Assembly: GCF_007923295.1 (NCBI RefSeq) | Contig: NZ_VOIR01000011.1 | Coordinates: forward strand, 372,001 to 436,000 | Direction: 5' to 3' | Length of the DNA: 64,000 nucleotides | Source of the DNA: Agrococcus sediminis | GTDB taxonomy: Bacteria; Actinomycetota; Actinomycetes; Actinomycetales; Microbacteriaceae | Shown here: in pieces, positions 1-8,967 of the stretch | Numbering within the stretch: position 1 is the stretch's first letter | Layout of the letters: every line of letters begins with the position of its first letter | Notes under the pieces: generated by a model | Seen by the model: the letters and a program-made list of their open reading frames with translations, nothing else | What the model was told of the DNA's origin: nothing | Database searches by the model: none | Made by a program: the position numbers and the translations under genes

Positions 1-483
1 GCCCGCGGCCGCCGGCGTCTGGCTCGACGGTGCCTGGTTCTCGCCCGAGCCGCCCGCGCTGATCTGCGACTGGCGGTCGCGCTGCTCCACCGTGATCTTG
101 CGCGGCTTCGCGCGCTCGGCGACCGGGATCGTGAGCATCAGCACGCCGTGCTCGTACGACGCCTCGATCCTCTCGAGGTCGACGTCGCTGCCGAGGCCCA
201 GCTGCCGCATGTAGCGGCCCGCGGGCCGCTCCTGCGCGAGCCACTGCGCGCCGTCGGCGGAGCCGATCGTGCGCTCGGCCTGGATCGTCAGGGTGTTCGC
301 ATCGACGTCGAGGTCGATCGAGCCCGGGTCGACGCCCGGCAGGTCGACGTTGACGATGTAGTGGTCTCCCGCGCGGTAGAGATCCATCGGCATCCAGCTC
401 GACGAGCGCTCGGTGCCTCCGCTCGTCAGCAGGCGGGCGGCCATGCGGTCCATCTCGCGGAAGGGATCGAAGGTCAGTGCCAT
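1..483 (-). CDS. Hsp20/alpha-crystallin small heat-shock protein (C-terminus cut by window edge)
   Basis: The reading frame starts at an ATG at 483 (MALTFDPFREMDRMAARLL) behind a strong GGAGGTGG site and runs off the left end after about 161 codons. The N-terminal 'FDPFREMDR' and the core beta-sandwich segments ('YIVNVDLPGVDPGSIDL', 'LTIPVAERAKPRKI') are typical of bacterial Hsp20. This family forms ATP-independent holdase oligomers that keep unfolding proteins soluble for Clp/DnaK refolding. The visible tail is Ser/Gln/Gly/Pro-rich. A CIRCE operator lies about 100 bp upstream, so HrcA control is likely. The real C-terminus is not visible. Confidence 0.93.
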   Translation of the reverse strand, partial: MALTFDPFREMDRMAARLLTSGGTERSSSWMPMDLYRAGDHYIVNVDLPGVDPGSIDLDVDANTLTIQAERTIGSADGAQWLAQERPAGRYMRQLGLGSDVDLERIEASYEHGVLMLTIPVAERAKPRKITVEQRDRQSQISAGGSGENQAPSSQTPAAAG

Positions 484-580
484 GACAACCACCTCCTCAG
501 CTTCGGGCCGTCGCCCCCATGCGACGGTCCCCGGTGTCTGTGGCAGCCCCTCGGAGCGTGCCCCGCGGAGCGCCTCGATT

Positions 581-607
581 TTAGCACTCTCGATGGAAGA
601 GTGCCAG
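581..607 (-). promoter_or_regulatory. CIRCE operator (HrcA site) upstream of hsp20
   Basis: TTAGCACTC, 9 bases, then GAGTGCCAG. The left arm is a perfect CIRCE half-site and the right arm matches the first six bases (consensus GAGTGCTAA). It lies 98 bp upstream of the hsp20 start and about 105 bp upstream of the divergent RibD-like gene, so it may affect both. HrcA repression through CIRCE is well established; its use here is inferred from sequence. Confidence 0.85.
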
Positions 608-713
608 ATCGCGCAGACCGCTCCCACCCTTGCGCGCGGGCGCCTCGCCGCCCATGCTCGATACCGTCGCCGCGCTCGCGCACGGGCGCGGCACTGAGGC
701 GAGGGGGCCGAGC

Positions 714-1361
714 ATGCGACTGGTCGCGCACGAGTTCATGACGCTCGACGGCGTCATGCAGGGCCCCGGCGGCGCCGAGGAGGACACCGCCGGCGGGTTC
801 CGGTGGGGCGGATGGGTCGCGCCGGCGTTCGACGAGACCGTCAGCTCGGTCGTCACGGGCTGGTTCGAGCGCACCGACGAGCTGCTCTTCGGCCGCACCA
901 CCTACGACATGATGGCCGCCTACTGGCCGCTCGTGACCGACCCCGCCGACCCGGTCGCGCAGCGGCTCAACACCGCGCCGAAGCACGTCGTCTCGACGAC
1001 GCTGCGCCTCGAGGACGCCCCGTGGGAGCGCACGGCGTCGGTCATCGCCGCCGACGTGCCGCAGCGCATCCAGGACCTCAAGGCGCTCGGCGACGGCGAG
1101 CTGCAGGTGCACGGCTCGTGGCAGCTGCTGCAGACGCTGCTCGACGAGGGGCTGCTCGACGAGCTGCGCCTCATCGTCTTCCCGGTGGTCGTCGGGCGCG
1201 GCAAGCGGCTCTTCGACGACGTGCAGCGGCCGTCGGGCTTCGAGGTGGCGGATGCCCGGGTCGCGCCGAGCGGTGCGGTGGCGATGACGCTCACGCCTGC
1301 GCCGTTCCGCACCGCGACCTACGAGGTGGTCGACGGCAAGGAGGTCATGGTGGAGGAGTAG
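714..1361 (+). CDS. RibD C-terminal-like / dihydrofolate reductase family protein
   Basis: 215 aa from the ATG at 714, preceded by GAGGGGG; upstream in-frame codons look like the hsp20 leader, so this start is preferred. The N-terminus (MRLVAHEFMTLDGVMQGPGG) and later motifs ('LLFGRTTYDMMAAYWP', 'LVVFPVVVGRGKRLF'-type segment) are those of the RibD_C/YwjB-like reductase family, which shares the DHFR fold and is presumed to bind NADPH. The substrate cannot be read from sequence. It is divergent from hsp20 and a single-gene unit. Confidence 0.85.
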   Translation: MRLVAHEFMTLDGVMQGPGGAEEDTAGGFRWGGWVAPAFDETVSSVVTGWFERTDELLFGRTTYDMMAAYWPLVTDPADPVAQRLNTAPKHVVSTTLRLEDAPWERTASVIAADVPQRIQDLKALGDGELQVHGSWQLLQTLLDEGLLDELRLIVFPVVVGRGKRLFDDVQRPSGFEVADARVAPSGAVAMTLTPAPFRTATYEVVDGKEVMVEE

Positions 1362-1393
1362 CCGGCGTCGGGGCTCGGGCGGTGCCGCCCGCG

Positions 1394-2011
1394 TCAGTCG
1401 CCGCGCGCGGCCCGCGCGAGCAGGCGCCCGGCCGAGCGCACGCGCACGGGCCGGCAGCCCGCATCCGTCAGCCCCTTGACGATCGCCGGCTCGCGGCTCG
1501 CGAGGATGAGCCCGCGCTTCACGAGGAACGCGGGGCTCTTGCGGCGCTCGCGGAGGTCGCGCGCGAAGCGCAGGCCCATCGTCACCCAGCGCGAGCGGCG
1601 CACGCAGATCGCGTGGGCGAGGATGCCGCGGCGCTCGGCCTCGGCGACGACCTCGGCGACGAAGATGCCCTCGGCCACGAAGAGCGAGGCGCCCTCGAGC
1701 GCCACCTCGTGGACGCCGGCGGATGCGCTGCGGGAGATGTCGTAGACGGGCGCGGCCGTGCGGCCGGTGCGGGCGAGCTCCTCGAGCGCGGCGAGCGCGC
1801 GGTCGCGGTGCCATGAGTCCGGGTGGTCCCAGTCGACCTCGCCGGTCTCGAGCCGCGGGAGCTCGGGGTCGTCGCCCTCGCGGTAGTAGTCGTCGAGCCG
1901 CAGCAGCGGCAGCCCCGAGCGCTCGGCGATGCGCGACTTGCCGGAGCCGGAGGCCCCGCCGATGAGCACGACGCGCGCGAGGGGCTCGGCGTCGGCGGGC
2001 ATGGGCTCCAT
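1394..2011 (-). CDS. Uridine kinase-like P-loop ATP-binding protein
   Basis: About 205 aa. The ATG at 2011 (MEPMPADAEPLARVVLIGG) places the P-loop GGASGSGKS near residue 18. A longer frame reaches back into the adjacent 92-bp repeat and is rejected. Downstream segments 'LLRLDDYYREGDDPELPR' and 'VDWDHPDSWHRDRAL' resemble uridine kinase/phosphoribulokinase-type P-loop kinases. Family members phosphorylate small metabolites, but here the substrate is unknown. Ribosome site is weak (GGGAAG). It runs convergent to the RibD-like gene. Confidence 0.75.
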   Translation of the reverse strand: MEPMPADAEPLARVVLIGGASGSGKSRIAERSGLPLLRLDDYYREGDDPELPRLETGEVDWDHPDSWHRDRALAALEELARTGRTAAPVYDISRSASAGVHEVALEGASLFVAEGIFVAEVVAEAERRGILAHAICVRRSRWVTMGLRFARDLRERRKSPAFLVKRGLILASREPAIVKGLTDAGCRPVRVRSAGRLLARAARGD

Positions 2012-2075
2012 CTTCCCACGACGGGGCGGCCACTGCCGCCGCGCGTGCGCGGCCGCGCACCCCTGCCGCCGTCGC

Positions 2076-2167
2076 GCACAACGCAAGCCCGCGGGGTCGA
2101 TTCGGCGGCGATCAGGGCGACCACCCCGCGCACGCCGCGGAATCGCCGAATCGGGCTTGCGTTGTGC
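2076..2167. repeat. 92-bp dyad repeat, copy 1 of 5
   Basis: Terminal inverted repeats GCACAACGCAAGCCCG and its reverse complement flank a 60-bp interior. The interior contains GATTCGGCG near the left and GCCGCGGAATCGCCGAATC near the right, so a nested stem can form. It sits between two minus-strand genes. Confidence 0.9.
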
Positions 2168-2188
2168 GCGGCCAGCCGCGCGCGAGGC

Positions 2189-2962
2189 TCAGTCCGCGTC
2201 GTCGAGGAAGCGCTCGAGGAGGCCCGTCATCACGGCGGGCTGCTCGGAGTGCACCCAGTGCCCCGCGCCCTTGACCGTCACGCGGCGCACGCGCGGGAAC
2301 CGCGACTCCATCTCGTCGCGGAACTCGTCGCGCACGTAGCCGGAGTCGGCGCCCGCGATCCACAGCACCGGCCCCTCGTAGACCGCGTCGGTCTCGGGGA
2401 AGCCGCGCAGCGCGTCGAGGTCGCGCCGCAGCACCTCGAGGTTCGGCAGCCACCGCCAGCCCTCGCCGTCGCGCTGCAGGTTCTGCAGCAGGAAGGCGCG
2501 GATGCCCGGGTCGGGCACGGCGGGCGCGAGGGCGGCGTCGGCGTCGGGGCGGGAGGCGATCGCGGCGAGGTCCATGCCGAGCATGGCGTCCATGAAGCCG
2601 CGGAACTCGTCGCTCGATCGGTAGGAGACGGGCGAGACGTCGACGACGCAGAGCCGCTCGACCCGCTCGGGGTGGCGGAGCGCGGCGAGCATCGCCGCCT
2701 TGCCGCCCATCGAGTGGCCGACGAGCGCGGCCGGCTCGTCGATGGTCGCGGCGACCGCGTCGGCCATCTCGGCGTAGTCGACCCGCTCCGTCCACGGCGA
2801 GCGGCCGTGGTTCGGCATGTCGACGAGCGTCACTCGGTGCCGGTCGGCGAGCGCCTTGCCGATCTGCATCCAGTTGCGGCCCTGGCCGAAGAGGCCGTGG
2901 CAGAAGACGACGGGCGACCCCTGCTCGCCGAGGCGGGTGGTGTGGAGCGCGCCCGTCGTCAT
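2189..2962 (-). CDS. Alpha/beta hydrolase (YbfF-like esterase family)
   Basis: 257 aa. It shows the oxyanion region 'VFCHGLFGQGRNW', the nucleophile elbow GHSMGG (Ser84), and the catalytic His in 'GAGHWVHSEQP' near residue 235. The layout and 'VDMPNHGRSPW' segment resemble YbfF-type cytoplasmic esterases and epoxide hydrolase-like proteins. No signal peptide is seen. The physiological substrate is not predictable. It is in the same direction as the next gene at 32 bp spacing. Confidence 0.85.
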   Translation of the reverse strand: MTTGALHTTRLGEQGSPVVFCHGLFGQGRNWMQIGKALADRHRVTLVDMPNHGRSPWTERVDYAEMADAVAATIDEPAALVGHSMGGKAAMLAALRHPERVERLCVVDVSPVSYRSSDEFRGFMDAMLGMDLAAIASRPDADAALAPAVPDPGIRAFLLQNLQRDGEGWRWLPNLEVLRRDLDALRGFPETDAVYEGPVLWIAGADSGYVRDEFRDEMESRFPRVRRVTVKGAGHWVHSEQPAVMTGLLERFLDDAD

Positions 2963-2993
2963 GCCTCCACGGTAGCCGCGCCGACGGCGCCGG

Positions 2994-3701
2994 TCAGCCG
3001 CGGTAGAGCGACCGCCGGCGCGCGATGGCGATCAGGCCGCCGGCGACGAGCAGCAGCGCGGCCGTGATCGCGAGGCACGTCGTGGCGACCCCGAAGGCAC
3101 CGTTGTCGTAGGTCCCGGGATCCAGGTGCGGGTACCAGTAGGGGTTGCTCGCCGCCTCCTCGGGCGTGCTCGGGGCGCGCAGGAGCGTGTAGCCGAGCCA
3201 CGCCGCCGGGAACAGCACGACGGCGGCGAGGTCGCGCCGGTGGACGTCGCGCGCTCCCGCGGTCACGGCCCAGTCGAAGAGCATCCACGCCGGCGCGATG
3301 ACGTGCAGCACCTCGTTCGCCCACACGAGGGTGGCGCCGTCCGGCAGCTCGATCGGGCGCATGAGCGCGTTGTAGACGACGCCGGTGACGACCATGCAGG
3401 TGGTCGCCGCCAGCAGCACGACGTCGAAGCGGCGGCCGAGCCGGGCGCGCCGGGGCTGCGCGAGTGCGAGCATGACGAGCAGGACCATCGACGCCGTGTT
3501 CGACAGCACGGTGAAGAGGGAGCCGTACGCGACGAGGTTCACCGCGAGGTCGGTCGCCCCGCGCTCGCCCCAGAACTGCAGGCTCGTCAGCAGCTGCCCG
3601 AGGAGCGCGGCTGCGATCAGGGCCGCCATGCCGAGGCGCGCCGTGAGGAGCGTGCGGTTGCGGAGGTCGCTCGTGACGCGGACGTCTTCCTTGACAGTCA
3701 T
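2994..3701 (-). CDS. Pr6Pr family membrane protein
   Basis: About 235 aa from the ATG at 3701 (MTVKEDVRVTSDLRN); GAGGTGG lies immediately upstream, very close to the start, so the start is only moderately certain. About six hydrophobic segments alternate with basic loops. Conserved features such as 'LTSLQFWGERGATDLAVNLVAYGSLF', 'TVLSNTAS' and 'YWYPHLDP' type patterns are those of the Pr6Pr (FAR-17a/AIG1-like) membrane family. Function is unknown for bacterial members. Long upstream extension in frame is not supported. Confidence 0.75.
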   Translation of the reverse strand: MTVKEDVRVTSDLRNRTLLTARLGMAALIAAALLGQLLTSLQFWGERGATDLAVNLVAYGSLFTVLSNTASMVLLVMLALAQPRRARLGRRFDVVLLAATTCMVVTGVVYNALMRPIELPDGATLVWANEVLHVIAPAWMLFDWAVTAGARDVHRRDLAAVVLFPAAWLGYTLLRAPSTPEEAASNPYWYPHLDPGTYDNGAFGVATTCLAITAALLLVAGGLIAIARRRSLYRG

Positions 3702-3860
3702 CCACCTCACCCTAGGAGGGGCGCTGCGCGGCTCCGAGCCGGTGTCCGCCGCATTGAGGTCGGCTTGAGGCGATCTTGAGCCCGCGCCGGAGGACCTGCA
3801 CCGCATGCGGATGCCGGTCGGCGAAGCGCTCGCCGACCGGCATCAGGGTGCGTGTACCCG

Positions 3861-4694
3861 CTACCTGCGCGCGCTGGAGGCCACCTCGAAGCCCGCGCGG
3901 TCGACCCGGCGGTGGAAGCGCATGCCGGCGAGGCCGCCGAGCACGGCGCCGATGAGCGCCACGACGGCGACGACGAGCGCCGAGATGATCGCGGCGGTCG
4001 TCGCCTGGTCCTCGGGCAGCGGCAGCGTCGGCATCGAGCCCGGCGGCACCGCGAAGTTCTGGCCCGCGACGAGGCCGACGATGGCGGCGAGGATCGCGAT
4101 GACCACGGCCCACACCCACACGGCGACGCCCTGCTTCGCGCCGTCGAACCGGGCCATCCGCCCGGCCACGTACCCGCCGCAGTAGTAGCCGATGAACCAG
4201 ATCGCCAGCAGGATGACGATGCCCCAGATGCCCGTCGCGTCGAGGTTCTGCTGCGCGTCCTCGACGACGTCGTCGACGCCGCCCGACAGCGATGCGACGA
4301 GAGCCGCGATCGCCGCGGCGAGCGCGGTGAGCAGCACGACCGCACCGGTGGCGGTCAGCCAGCCGAAGAAGGCGGAGCCGACCTTGACGCCGCCGAACCG
4401 CTCGCGCTCGCGCGCGACGACGACCTCGCGGTCGTGCCGCGGGTCGACGCCCAGCGGCTCGTCGACGACCCGTCGCTCGCGCACATCGGCGACGCCGTCG
4501 CCGTCGCGGTCAGCGAGGTCGTGCCGCCGCTCGCGCACGTCGGCGACGCCGTCCCTGTCGCGGTCGGTCAGGTCGTGCCTGCGCTCGCGGTCGTCGGGGA
4601 CTCCGTCGCGGTCGAGGTCGCGGTCGTGGCGCGGGAGCTCGCGCGTGCGCTCGTCGTGGTCGGCCGCGACGCGGCGGTCGTGGTCGTCGGTCAT
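3861..4694 (-). CDS. Membrane protein with Asp-rich EF-loop-like repeats
   Basis: 277 aa. Residues about 25-80 are a charged cytoplasm-like segment with three near-identical 18-residue repeats built on 'DRDGDGVADVRERRHDLA'. Each carries a DxDxDGxxD loop like those that bind calcium in EF-hand/dockerin proteins. The rest has four hydrophobic segments (for example 'GWLTATGAVVLLTALAAAIA' and 'IWGIVILLAIWFIGYYCGGY'). The ATG overlaps the stop of the small upstream gene, so the two are co-translated. No known family was recognised. It diverges from clpB, so the HAIR operator could also affect it. Confidence 0.7.
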   Translation of the reverse strand: MTDDHDRRVAADHDERTRELPRHDRDLDRDGVPDDRERRHDLTDRDRDGVADVRERRHDLADRDGDGVADVRERRVVDEPLGVDPRHDREVVVARERERFGGVKVGSAFFGWLTATGAVVLLTALAAAIAALVASLSGGVDDVVEDAQQNLDATGIWGIVILLAIWFIGYYCGGYVAGRMARFDGAKQGVAVWVWAVVIAILAAIVGLVAGQNFAVPPGSMPTLPLPEDQATTAAIISALVVAVVALIGAVLGGLAGMRFHRRVDRAGFEVASSARR

Positions 4695-4798
4695 TCGAGC
4701 GGCCGGTCGGCCGGGTCGCCGGCGGCGCGCCGCCGGTCTGCATCGGAGGGGTAGGGCTCGCCCCGGCGGGCGGGGTCCTCAGGGCCGGTGGTGGTCAT
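4691..4798 (-). CDS. Small 35-aa hydrophilic protein upstream of the EF-loop membrane protein
   Basis: ATG at 4798 (MTTTGPEDPARRGEPYPSDA), with GAGG about 12 bases upstream. Its TGA overlaps the ATG of the next gene, which supports translation as a leader cistron. It is rich in Arg, Asp and Pro. Function is unknown. It could instead serve only as a translational leader. Confidence 0.5.
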   Translation of the reverse strand: MTTTGPEDPARRGEPYPSDADRRRAAGDPADRPLE

Positions 4799-4984
4799 GT
4801 CGCTTTCCTCGCCTCGTGCACGTCGCCGTGCTCGATCGGCCGTCGTGGACGGCGTCGTGTCCCCCAGTATCCGGCGCCAGGCGGCTTCCGCCCCGTTTTC
4901 CCAGACGGCGTCCAGGGTCGGGCGACGGGCCGCGCGCCCGTGCGGCAGACATCCCTCTAGGCAACGCACCGCATCCGGAGTAAA

Positions 4985-5005
4985 CTTGAGTCATCACCAC
5001 TCAAG
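4985..5005 (+). promoter_or_regulatory. HAIR operator (HspR site) upstream of clpB
   Basis: A perfect inverted repeat CTTGAGT, 7 bases, ACTCAAG, 54 bp upstream of the clpB ATG. This is the HspR-associated inverted repeat that represses dnaK and clpB operons in actinobacteria. It also lies 187 bp upstream of the divergent membrane-protein operon. Confidence 0.95.
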
Positions 5006-5058
5006 TTTTGATGCGAGGGTCGCCGGGGGAGGCGGGCACCGCACGAAGGGGGAACCAC

Positions 5059-7308
5059 ATGGCACGGATGGGCGGCATGATGCCCGGCCAGGACGACCAG
5101 CAGTCGGCGCTGGAGCAGTTCGGCACCGACCTGACCGCGATCGCGCGCGCAGGCCGGCTCGACCCGGTGATCGGGCGCGACAGCGAGATCCGGCGCATCA
5201 GCCAGGTGCTGTCGCGGCGCACGAAGAACAACCCGGTGCTCATCGGCGAGCCCGGCGTCGGCAAGACCGCCGTCGTCGAGGGCCTCGCGCAGCGCATCGT
5301 CGCCGGCGACGTGCCCGAGAGCCTCAAGGGCAAGTCGCTCGTCTCGCTCGACGTCAACGCGATGATCGCCGGCAGCAAGTACCGCGGCGACTTCGAGGAG
5401 CGCATGAAGAACGTGCTCGCCGAGATCGCGAAGGCCGAGGGCCGCATCATCACGTTCATCGACGAGCTGCACATCATCATGGGCGCGGGCGCCGCCGAGG
5501 GCAGCCAGGGCGCGAGCAACATGCTGAAGCCGATGCTCGCGCGCGGCGAGCTGCGCATGATCGGCGCGACCACGCTCGACGAGTACCGCGAGTTCATCGA
5601 GAAGGACGCCGCGATGGAGCGGCGCTTCCAGCAGGTGTACGTCGGCGAGCCGAGCGTCGAGGACACCGTCGCGATCCTGCGCGGGCTCAAGGAGCGGTAC
5701 GAGGCCCACCACAAGGTGACGATCGCCGACAGCGCCCTCGTCGCCGCCGCATCCCTCTCGAACCGCTACATCACCGCCCGGCAGCTGCCCGACAAGGCGA
5801 TCGACCTCATCGACGAGGCGGCGAGCCGGCTGCGCATGGAGATCGACTCGGCGCCGACCGAGATCGATCAGCTGCGCCGCACCGTCGACCGCATGGAGAT
5901 CGAGCGGCTCGCGCTCAAGCGCGAGAAGGACGACGCCTCGAAGGAGCGCCTCGCGCAGCTCGAGGAGACCCTCGCGGGCCTGCGCGCCGAGCTCGCCGAG
6001 CTCGACCAGCGCTGGCAGGCGGAGCGCTCGAGCCTCAACCGCATCGGCGGGCTGCGCGAGCAGCTCGACGAGCTGCGCAGCCGCGCCGAGCGGTCGCAGC
6101 GCGAGGGCGACCTCGAGCGCGCCTCCCGACTGCTGTACGGCGAGATCCCGCAGGTCGAGGCGCAGCTGAAGGCCGCCGAGACGAGCGCGGCCGAGGCGGG
6201 CGCGCGCATGGTCGGCGACCAGGTGAGCGCCGACGACATCGCCTCCGTCGTCGCGGCGTGGACGGGCATCCCCGTCGGGCGCCTGCTGCAGGGCGAGACC
6301 GAGAAGCTGCTGCGGCTGGAGGACGAGCTCGCCGAGCGCGTCGTCGGCCAGCGCGAGGCCGTCTCGGCGGTCGCGGATGCGGTGCGCCGCACCCGCGCGG
6401 GCGTCTCCGACCCCGACAAGCCCACCGGCTCGTTCCTCTTCCTCGGCCCCACCGGCGTCGGCAAGACCGAGCTCGCGAAGGCGCTCGCCGAGCTGCTCTT
6501 CGACGACGAGAAGGCGCTCGTGCGCATCGACATGTCGGAGTACGGCGAGAAGCACTCGGTCGCGCGCCTCGTCGGCGCCCCTCCCGGCTACATCGGCTAC
6601 GAGCAGGGCGGGCAGCTCACCGAGGCGGTGCGCCGCCGCCCCTACTCGGTGATCCTCATGGACGAGGTCGAGAAGGCCCACCCCGAGGTCTTCGACCTGC
6701 TGCTGCAGGTGCTCGACGACGGCCGGCTCACCGACGGCCAGGGCCGCACGGTCGACTTCCGCAACACCATCCTCATCCTCACCTCCAACCTCGGCTCGGC
6801 GTTCCTCACCGATCCGACGGTGCCGAAGGCGCAGGGCCGCGAGCAGGTGATGGGCGCGGTGCGCGCCGCGTTCAAGCCGGAGTTCGTCAACCGCCTCGAC
6901 GACATCGTCATCTTCGACGCGCTCTCGCCCGACGAGCTCGGCGCGATCGTCGACATCCAGGTGCACGGCCTCGACCGGCGCCTGCGCGAGCGCCGGCTCA
7001 CCGTCGAGGTGACGGATGCGGCGAGGCAGTGGCTCGGGGAGCGCGGCTACGACCCGATGTACGGCGCGCGGCCGCTGCGCAGGCTCATGCAGCGCGAGAT
7101 CGACGACCGGCTGGCGCGCGCGCTGCTCGGCGGCGTCGTGCGCGACGGCGACACGGTCGTGGTCGACGTCGCGCCGGGCGGCTCGGGCCTGTGGGTGGGC
7201 CCGGCCGGCGCCGAGCGCCCCGCCCAGTGGTCGTTCGACGCCGACACGGTCGACGACGTCGACGACATCGACGTGGTGGAGGGCGAGCCGCTCGACGACG
7301 ACCGCTGA
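5059..7308 (+). CDS. clpB: ATP-dependent chaperone ClpB, short form lacking the N-domain
   Basis: 749 aa from the ATG at 5059 ([28 protein letters not shown] upstream). AAA-1 Walker A is GEPGVGKT and Walker B is '[15 protein letters not shown]'. A charged coiled-coil M-domain follows ('[18 protein letters not shown]' onward). AAA-2 has GPTGVGKT and '[15 protein letters not shown]'. The M-domain identifies ClpB rather than ClpA/ClpC. Canonical ClpB has about 850-870 residues with a roughly 150-residue substrate-binding N-domain, and here the protein starts directly before AAA-1. It threads aggregated protein through a hexamer, working with DnaK and small Hsps. Controlled by the HAIR site upstream. 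Confidence 0.95.
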   Translation: MARMGGMMPGQDDQQSALEQFGTDLTAIARAGRLDPVIGRDSEIRRISQVLSRRTKNNPVLIGEPGVGKTAVVEGLAQRIVAGDVPESLKGKSLVSLDVNAMIAGSKYRGDFEERMKNVLAEIAKAEGRIITFIDELHIIMGAGAAEGSQGASNMLKPMLARGELRMIGATTLDEYREFIEKDAAMERRFQQVYVGEPSVEDTVAILRGLKERYEAHHKVTIADSALVAAASLSNRYITARQLPDKAIDLIDEAASRLRMEIDSAPTEIDQLRRTVDRMEIERLALKREKDDASKERLAQLEETLAGLRAELAELDQRWQAERSSLNRIGGLREQLDELRSRAERSQREGDLERASRLLYGEIPQVEAQLKAAETSAAEAGARMVGDQVSADDIASVVAAWTGIPVGRLLQGETEKLLRLEDELAERVVGQREAVSAVADAVRRTRAGVSDPDKPTGSFLFLGPTGVGKTELAKALAELLFDDEKALVRIDMSEYGEKHSVARLVGAPPGYIGYEQGGQLTEAVRRRPYSVILMDEVEKAHPEVFDLLLQVLDDGRLTDGQGRTVDFRNTILILTSNLGSAFLTDPTVPKAQGREQVMGAVRAAFKPEFVNRLDDIVIFDALSPDELGAIVDIQVHGLDRRLRERRLTVEVTDAARQWLGERGYDPMYGARPLRRLMQREIDDRLARALLGGVVRDGDTVVVDVAPGGSGLWVGPAGAERPAQWSFDADTVDDVDDIDVVEGEPLDDDR

Positions 7309-7330
7309 CGCGCGGCGCCGCCGCGCCTCA

Positions 7331-7422
7331 GCACAACGCAAGCCCGTGCGCCGGATCCTGCGGCAGGATCCGGCGGCCGCGGCTGCGCGCCGCTGATCCG
7401 GCGCCGCGGGCTTGCGTTGTGC
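7331..7422. repeat. 92-bp dyad repeat, copy 2 of 5
   Basis: The same 16-bp terminal inverted repeats as copy 1, exactly 92 bp. The interior has the nested dyad CCGGATCCTGCGGCAGGATCC followed by GCCGCTGATCC. It follows the clpB stop by 22 bp and could act as a terminator for clpB. Confidence 0.9.
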
Positions 7423-7514
7423 GCCGCGGATGGGAGGCGCCGGGACGCGGCACCGCCCGCGACACGGCATGATCGTTCGGGTGCGCCAGCGCACCGGAAC
7501 CGGAGGGAACGATC

Positions 7515-8960
7515 GTGGCCGTCGCCTCGCACCTCGATGCCGAGGTCGCCCTGCCGCCGCTCGCGCCCGGCCCGCACCGCGCCCGGCTCGGCGTCATCTC
7601 GATCGTCGCGTGCTTCGGCGGGCTGCTGTTCGGCTACGACACGGGCGTCATCAACGGCGCGCTGCGGCCGATGAGCGCGGCGCTCGGCCTCGACGCGCTC
7701 ACCGAGGGCGTCGTCACGAGCTCGCTCGTCTTCGCCGCCGCCGTCGGCGCGCTGCTCGGCGGGAGGCTCTCGGATGCGCTCGGCCGGCGCCGGATGCTCG
7801 TCGCCCTCGCGGTCGTGTTCTTCGTCGGCACGGTCGTGCTCGTGCTCGCACCCGGCTTCGAGGCGGTCGTGGCCGGCCGGGTGCTGCTCGGCCTCGCGGT
7901 CGGCGGCGCGTCGACCGTCGTGCCGGTGTACCTCGCCGAGCTCGCGCCCTTCGAGATCCGCGGCTCGATCTCGGGCCGCAACGAGGTCGCGATCGTCGTC
8001 GGGCAGCTCGCGGCCTTCGTCGTCAACGCGATCCTCGGCAGCGCGCTCGGGCACCTCGACGGCGTCTGGCGCATCATGTTCGCCGTCTGCGCGCTGCCCG
8101 CGATCGCGCTCTTCGTCGGCATGCTGCGCATGCCCGAGTCGCCCCGCTGGCTCGCGGCCCGCGGCCGGCACGACGAGGCGCTCGCGGTGCTGCGCACGGT
8201 GCGCGCCGAGGATCGCGCGGTCGCCGAGCTCGCCCAGATCGAGCGCGCGGGCGACGCGCCCGACGGCGGCCGCCACGATCGGCTGCGCCTCGCCGAGGTG
8301 CTGCGCACCCCGTGGCTCCGCCGCGGCCTGCTCATCGGCATCGGGGTGGGCGTCGCGCAGCAGCTCACCGGCATCAACTCGATCATGTACTACGGCCAGA
8401 CGGTGCTCGTGGAGTCGGGCTTCTCGGCCCAGGCGGCGCTCATCGCCAACGTCGCGCCGGGCGTCATCGCGGTGGTCGGCGGCCTCGTGGCGCTCGCGAT
8501 GATGGATCGCCTCGACCGCCGCACGACGCTGCTCATCGGCTTCTCGCTCACCACGCTGTGCCACGTGCTCATCGGGGTCGCGTCGGTCGCGCTCGAGCCG
8601 GGGCACCCCATCCGCCCCTTCGTGATCCTCGCGCTCGTGGTGGCCTTCGTCGGCGCGATGCAGACGTTCCTCAACGTCGCGACCTGGGTCTACCTCTCGG
8701 AGGTCTTCCCGCAGCGGATGCGCGGGCTCGGCATCGGCATCGCCGTCTTCGCGCACTGGCTCGCGAACGGCGCGATCGCGCTCGGCTTCCCGTCGCTCAT
8801 CGGGGCGGTCGGCATCACCGGCACGTTCTTCCTCTTCGCGGCCGTCGGCGCGGTCGCGCTCGCGTTCATCGCCACGCAGGTGCCCGAGACGCGCGGACGC
8901 TCGCTCGAGCGGCTCGAGCACGAGCTCGCCGCCGGCCGGCCGCTCGCGCGCCGCCGCTGA
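7515..8960 (+). CDS. MFS sugar transporter (sugar porter family)
   Basis: 481 aa from the GTG at 7515, with GGAGGGA 6 bases upstream. Twelve hydrophobic segments. Sugar-porter signatures are present: 'GGLLFGYDTGVINGAL', 'GGRLSDALGRRRML', 'PESPRWL', 'QQLTGINSIMYYG' and 'PETRGRSLE'. This family imports hexoses, pentoses or polyols with H+. Which sugar is carried is not readable. It is a single gene convergent with the P450 gene (7-bp gap). Confidence 0.93.
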   Translation: MAVASHLDAEVALPPLAPGPHRARLGVISIVACFGGLLFGYDTGVINGALRPMSAALGLDALTEGVVTSSLVFAAAVGALLGGRLSDALGRRRMLVALAVVFFVGTVVLVLAPGFEAVVAGRVLLGLAVGGASTVVPVYLAELAPFEIRGSISGRNEVAIVVGQLAAFVVNAILGSALGHLDGVWRIMFAVCALPAIALFVGMLRMPESPRWLAARGRHDEALAVLRTVRAEDRAVAELAQIERAGDAPDGGRHDRLRLAEVLRTPWLRRGLLIGIGVGVAQQLTGINSIMYYGQTVLVESGFSAQAALIANVAPGVIAVVGGLVALAMMDRLDRRTTLLIGFSLTTLCHVLIGVASVALEPGHPIRPFVILALVVAFVGAMQTFLNVATWVYLSEVFPQRMRGLGIGIAVFAHWLANGAIALGFPSLIGAVGITGTFFLFAAVGAVALAFIATQVPETRGRSLERLEHELAAGRPLARRR

Positions 8961-8967
8961 CCGCGCG

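Noticed and set aside
2076-2167. Plain intrinsic terminators as the explanation for the 92-bp repeats
   Set aside because: At least one copy lies in a divergent promoter region and two lie well upstream of codirectional genes, so termination cannot explain all copies.
4455-4640. Possible short CRISPR-like array (54-bp repeats)
   Set aside because: The repeats have no spacers and encode in-frame protein repeats; no cas genes are near.
4957-7494. Long minus-strand open frame across clpB (about 845 codons)
   Set aside because: It is the antisense shadow of clpB. High GC leaves few stops, and its peptide is Arg/Ala/Val-rich with no motif.
7047-8921. Minus-strand open frame opposite the MFS transporter
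   Set aside because: Composition is Arg/Asp/Glu-rich shadow coding; it crosses the 92-bp repeat, and no family is recognised.
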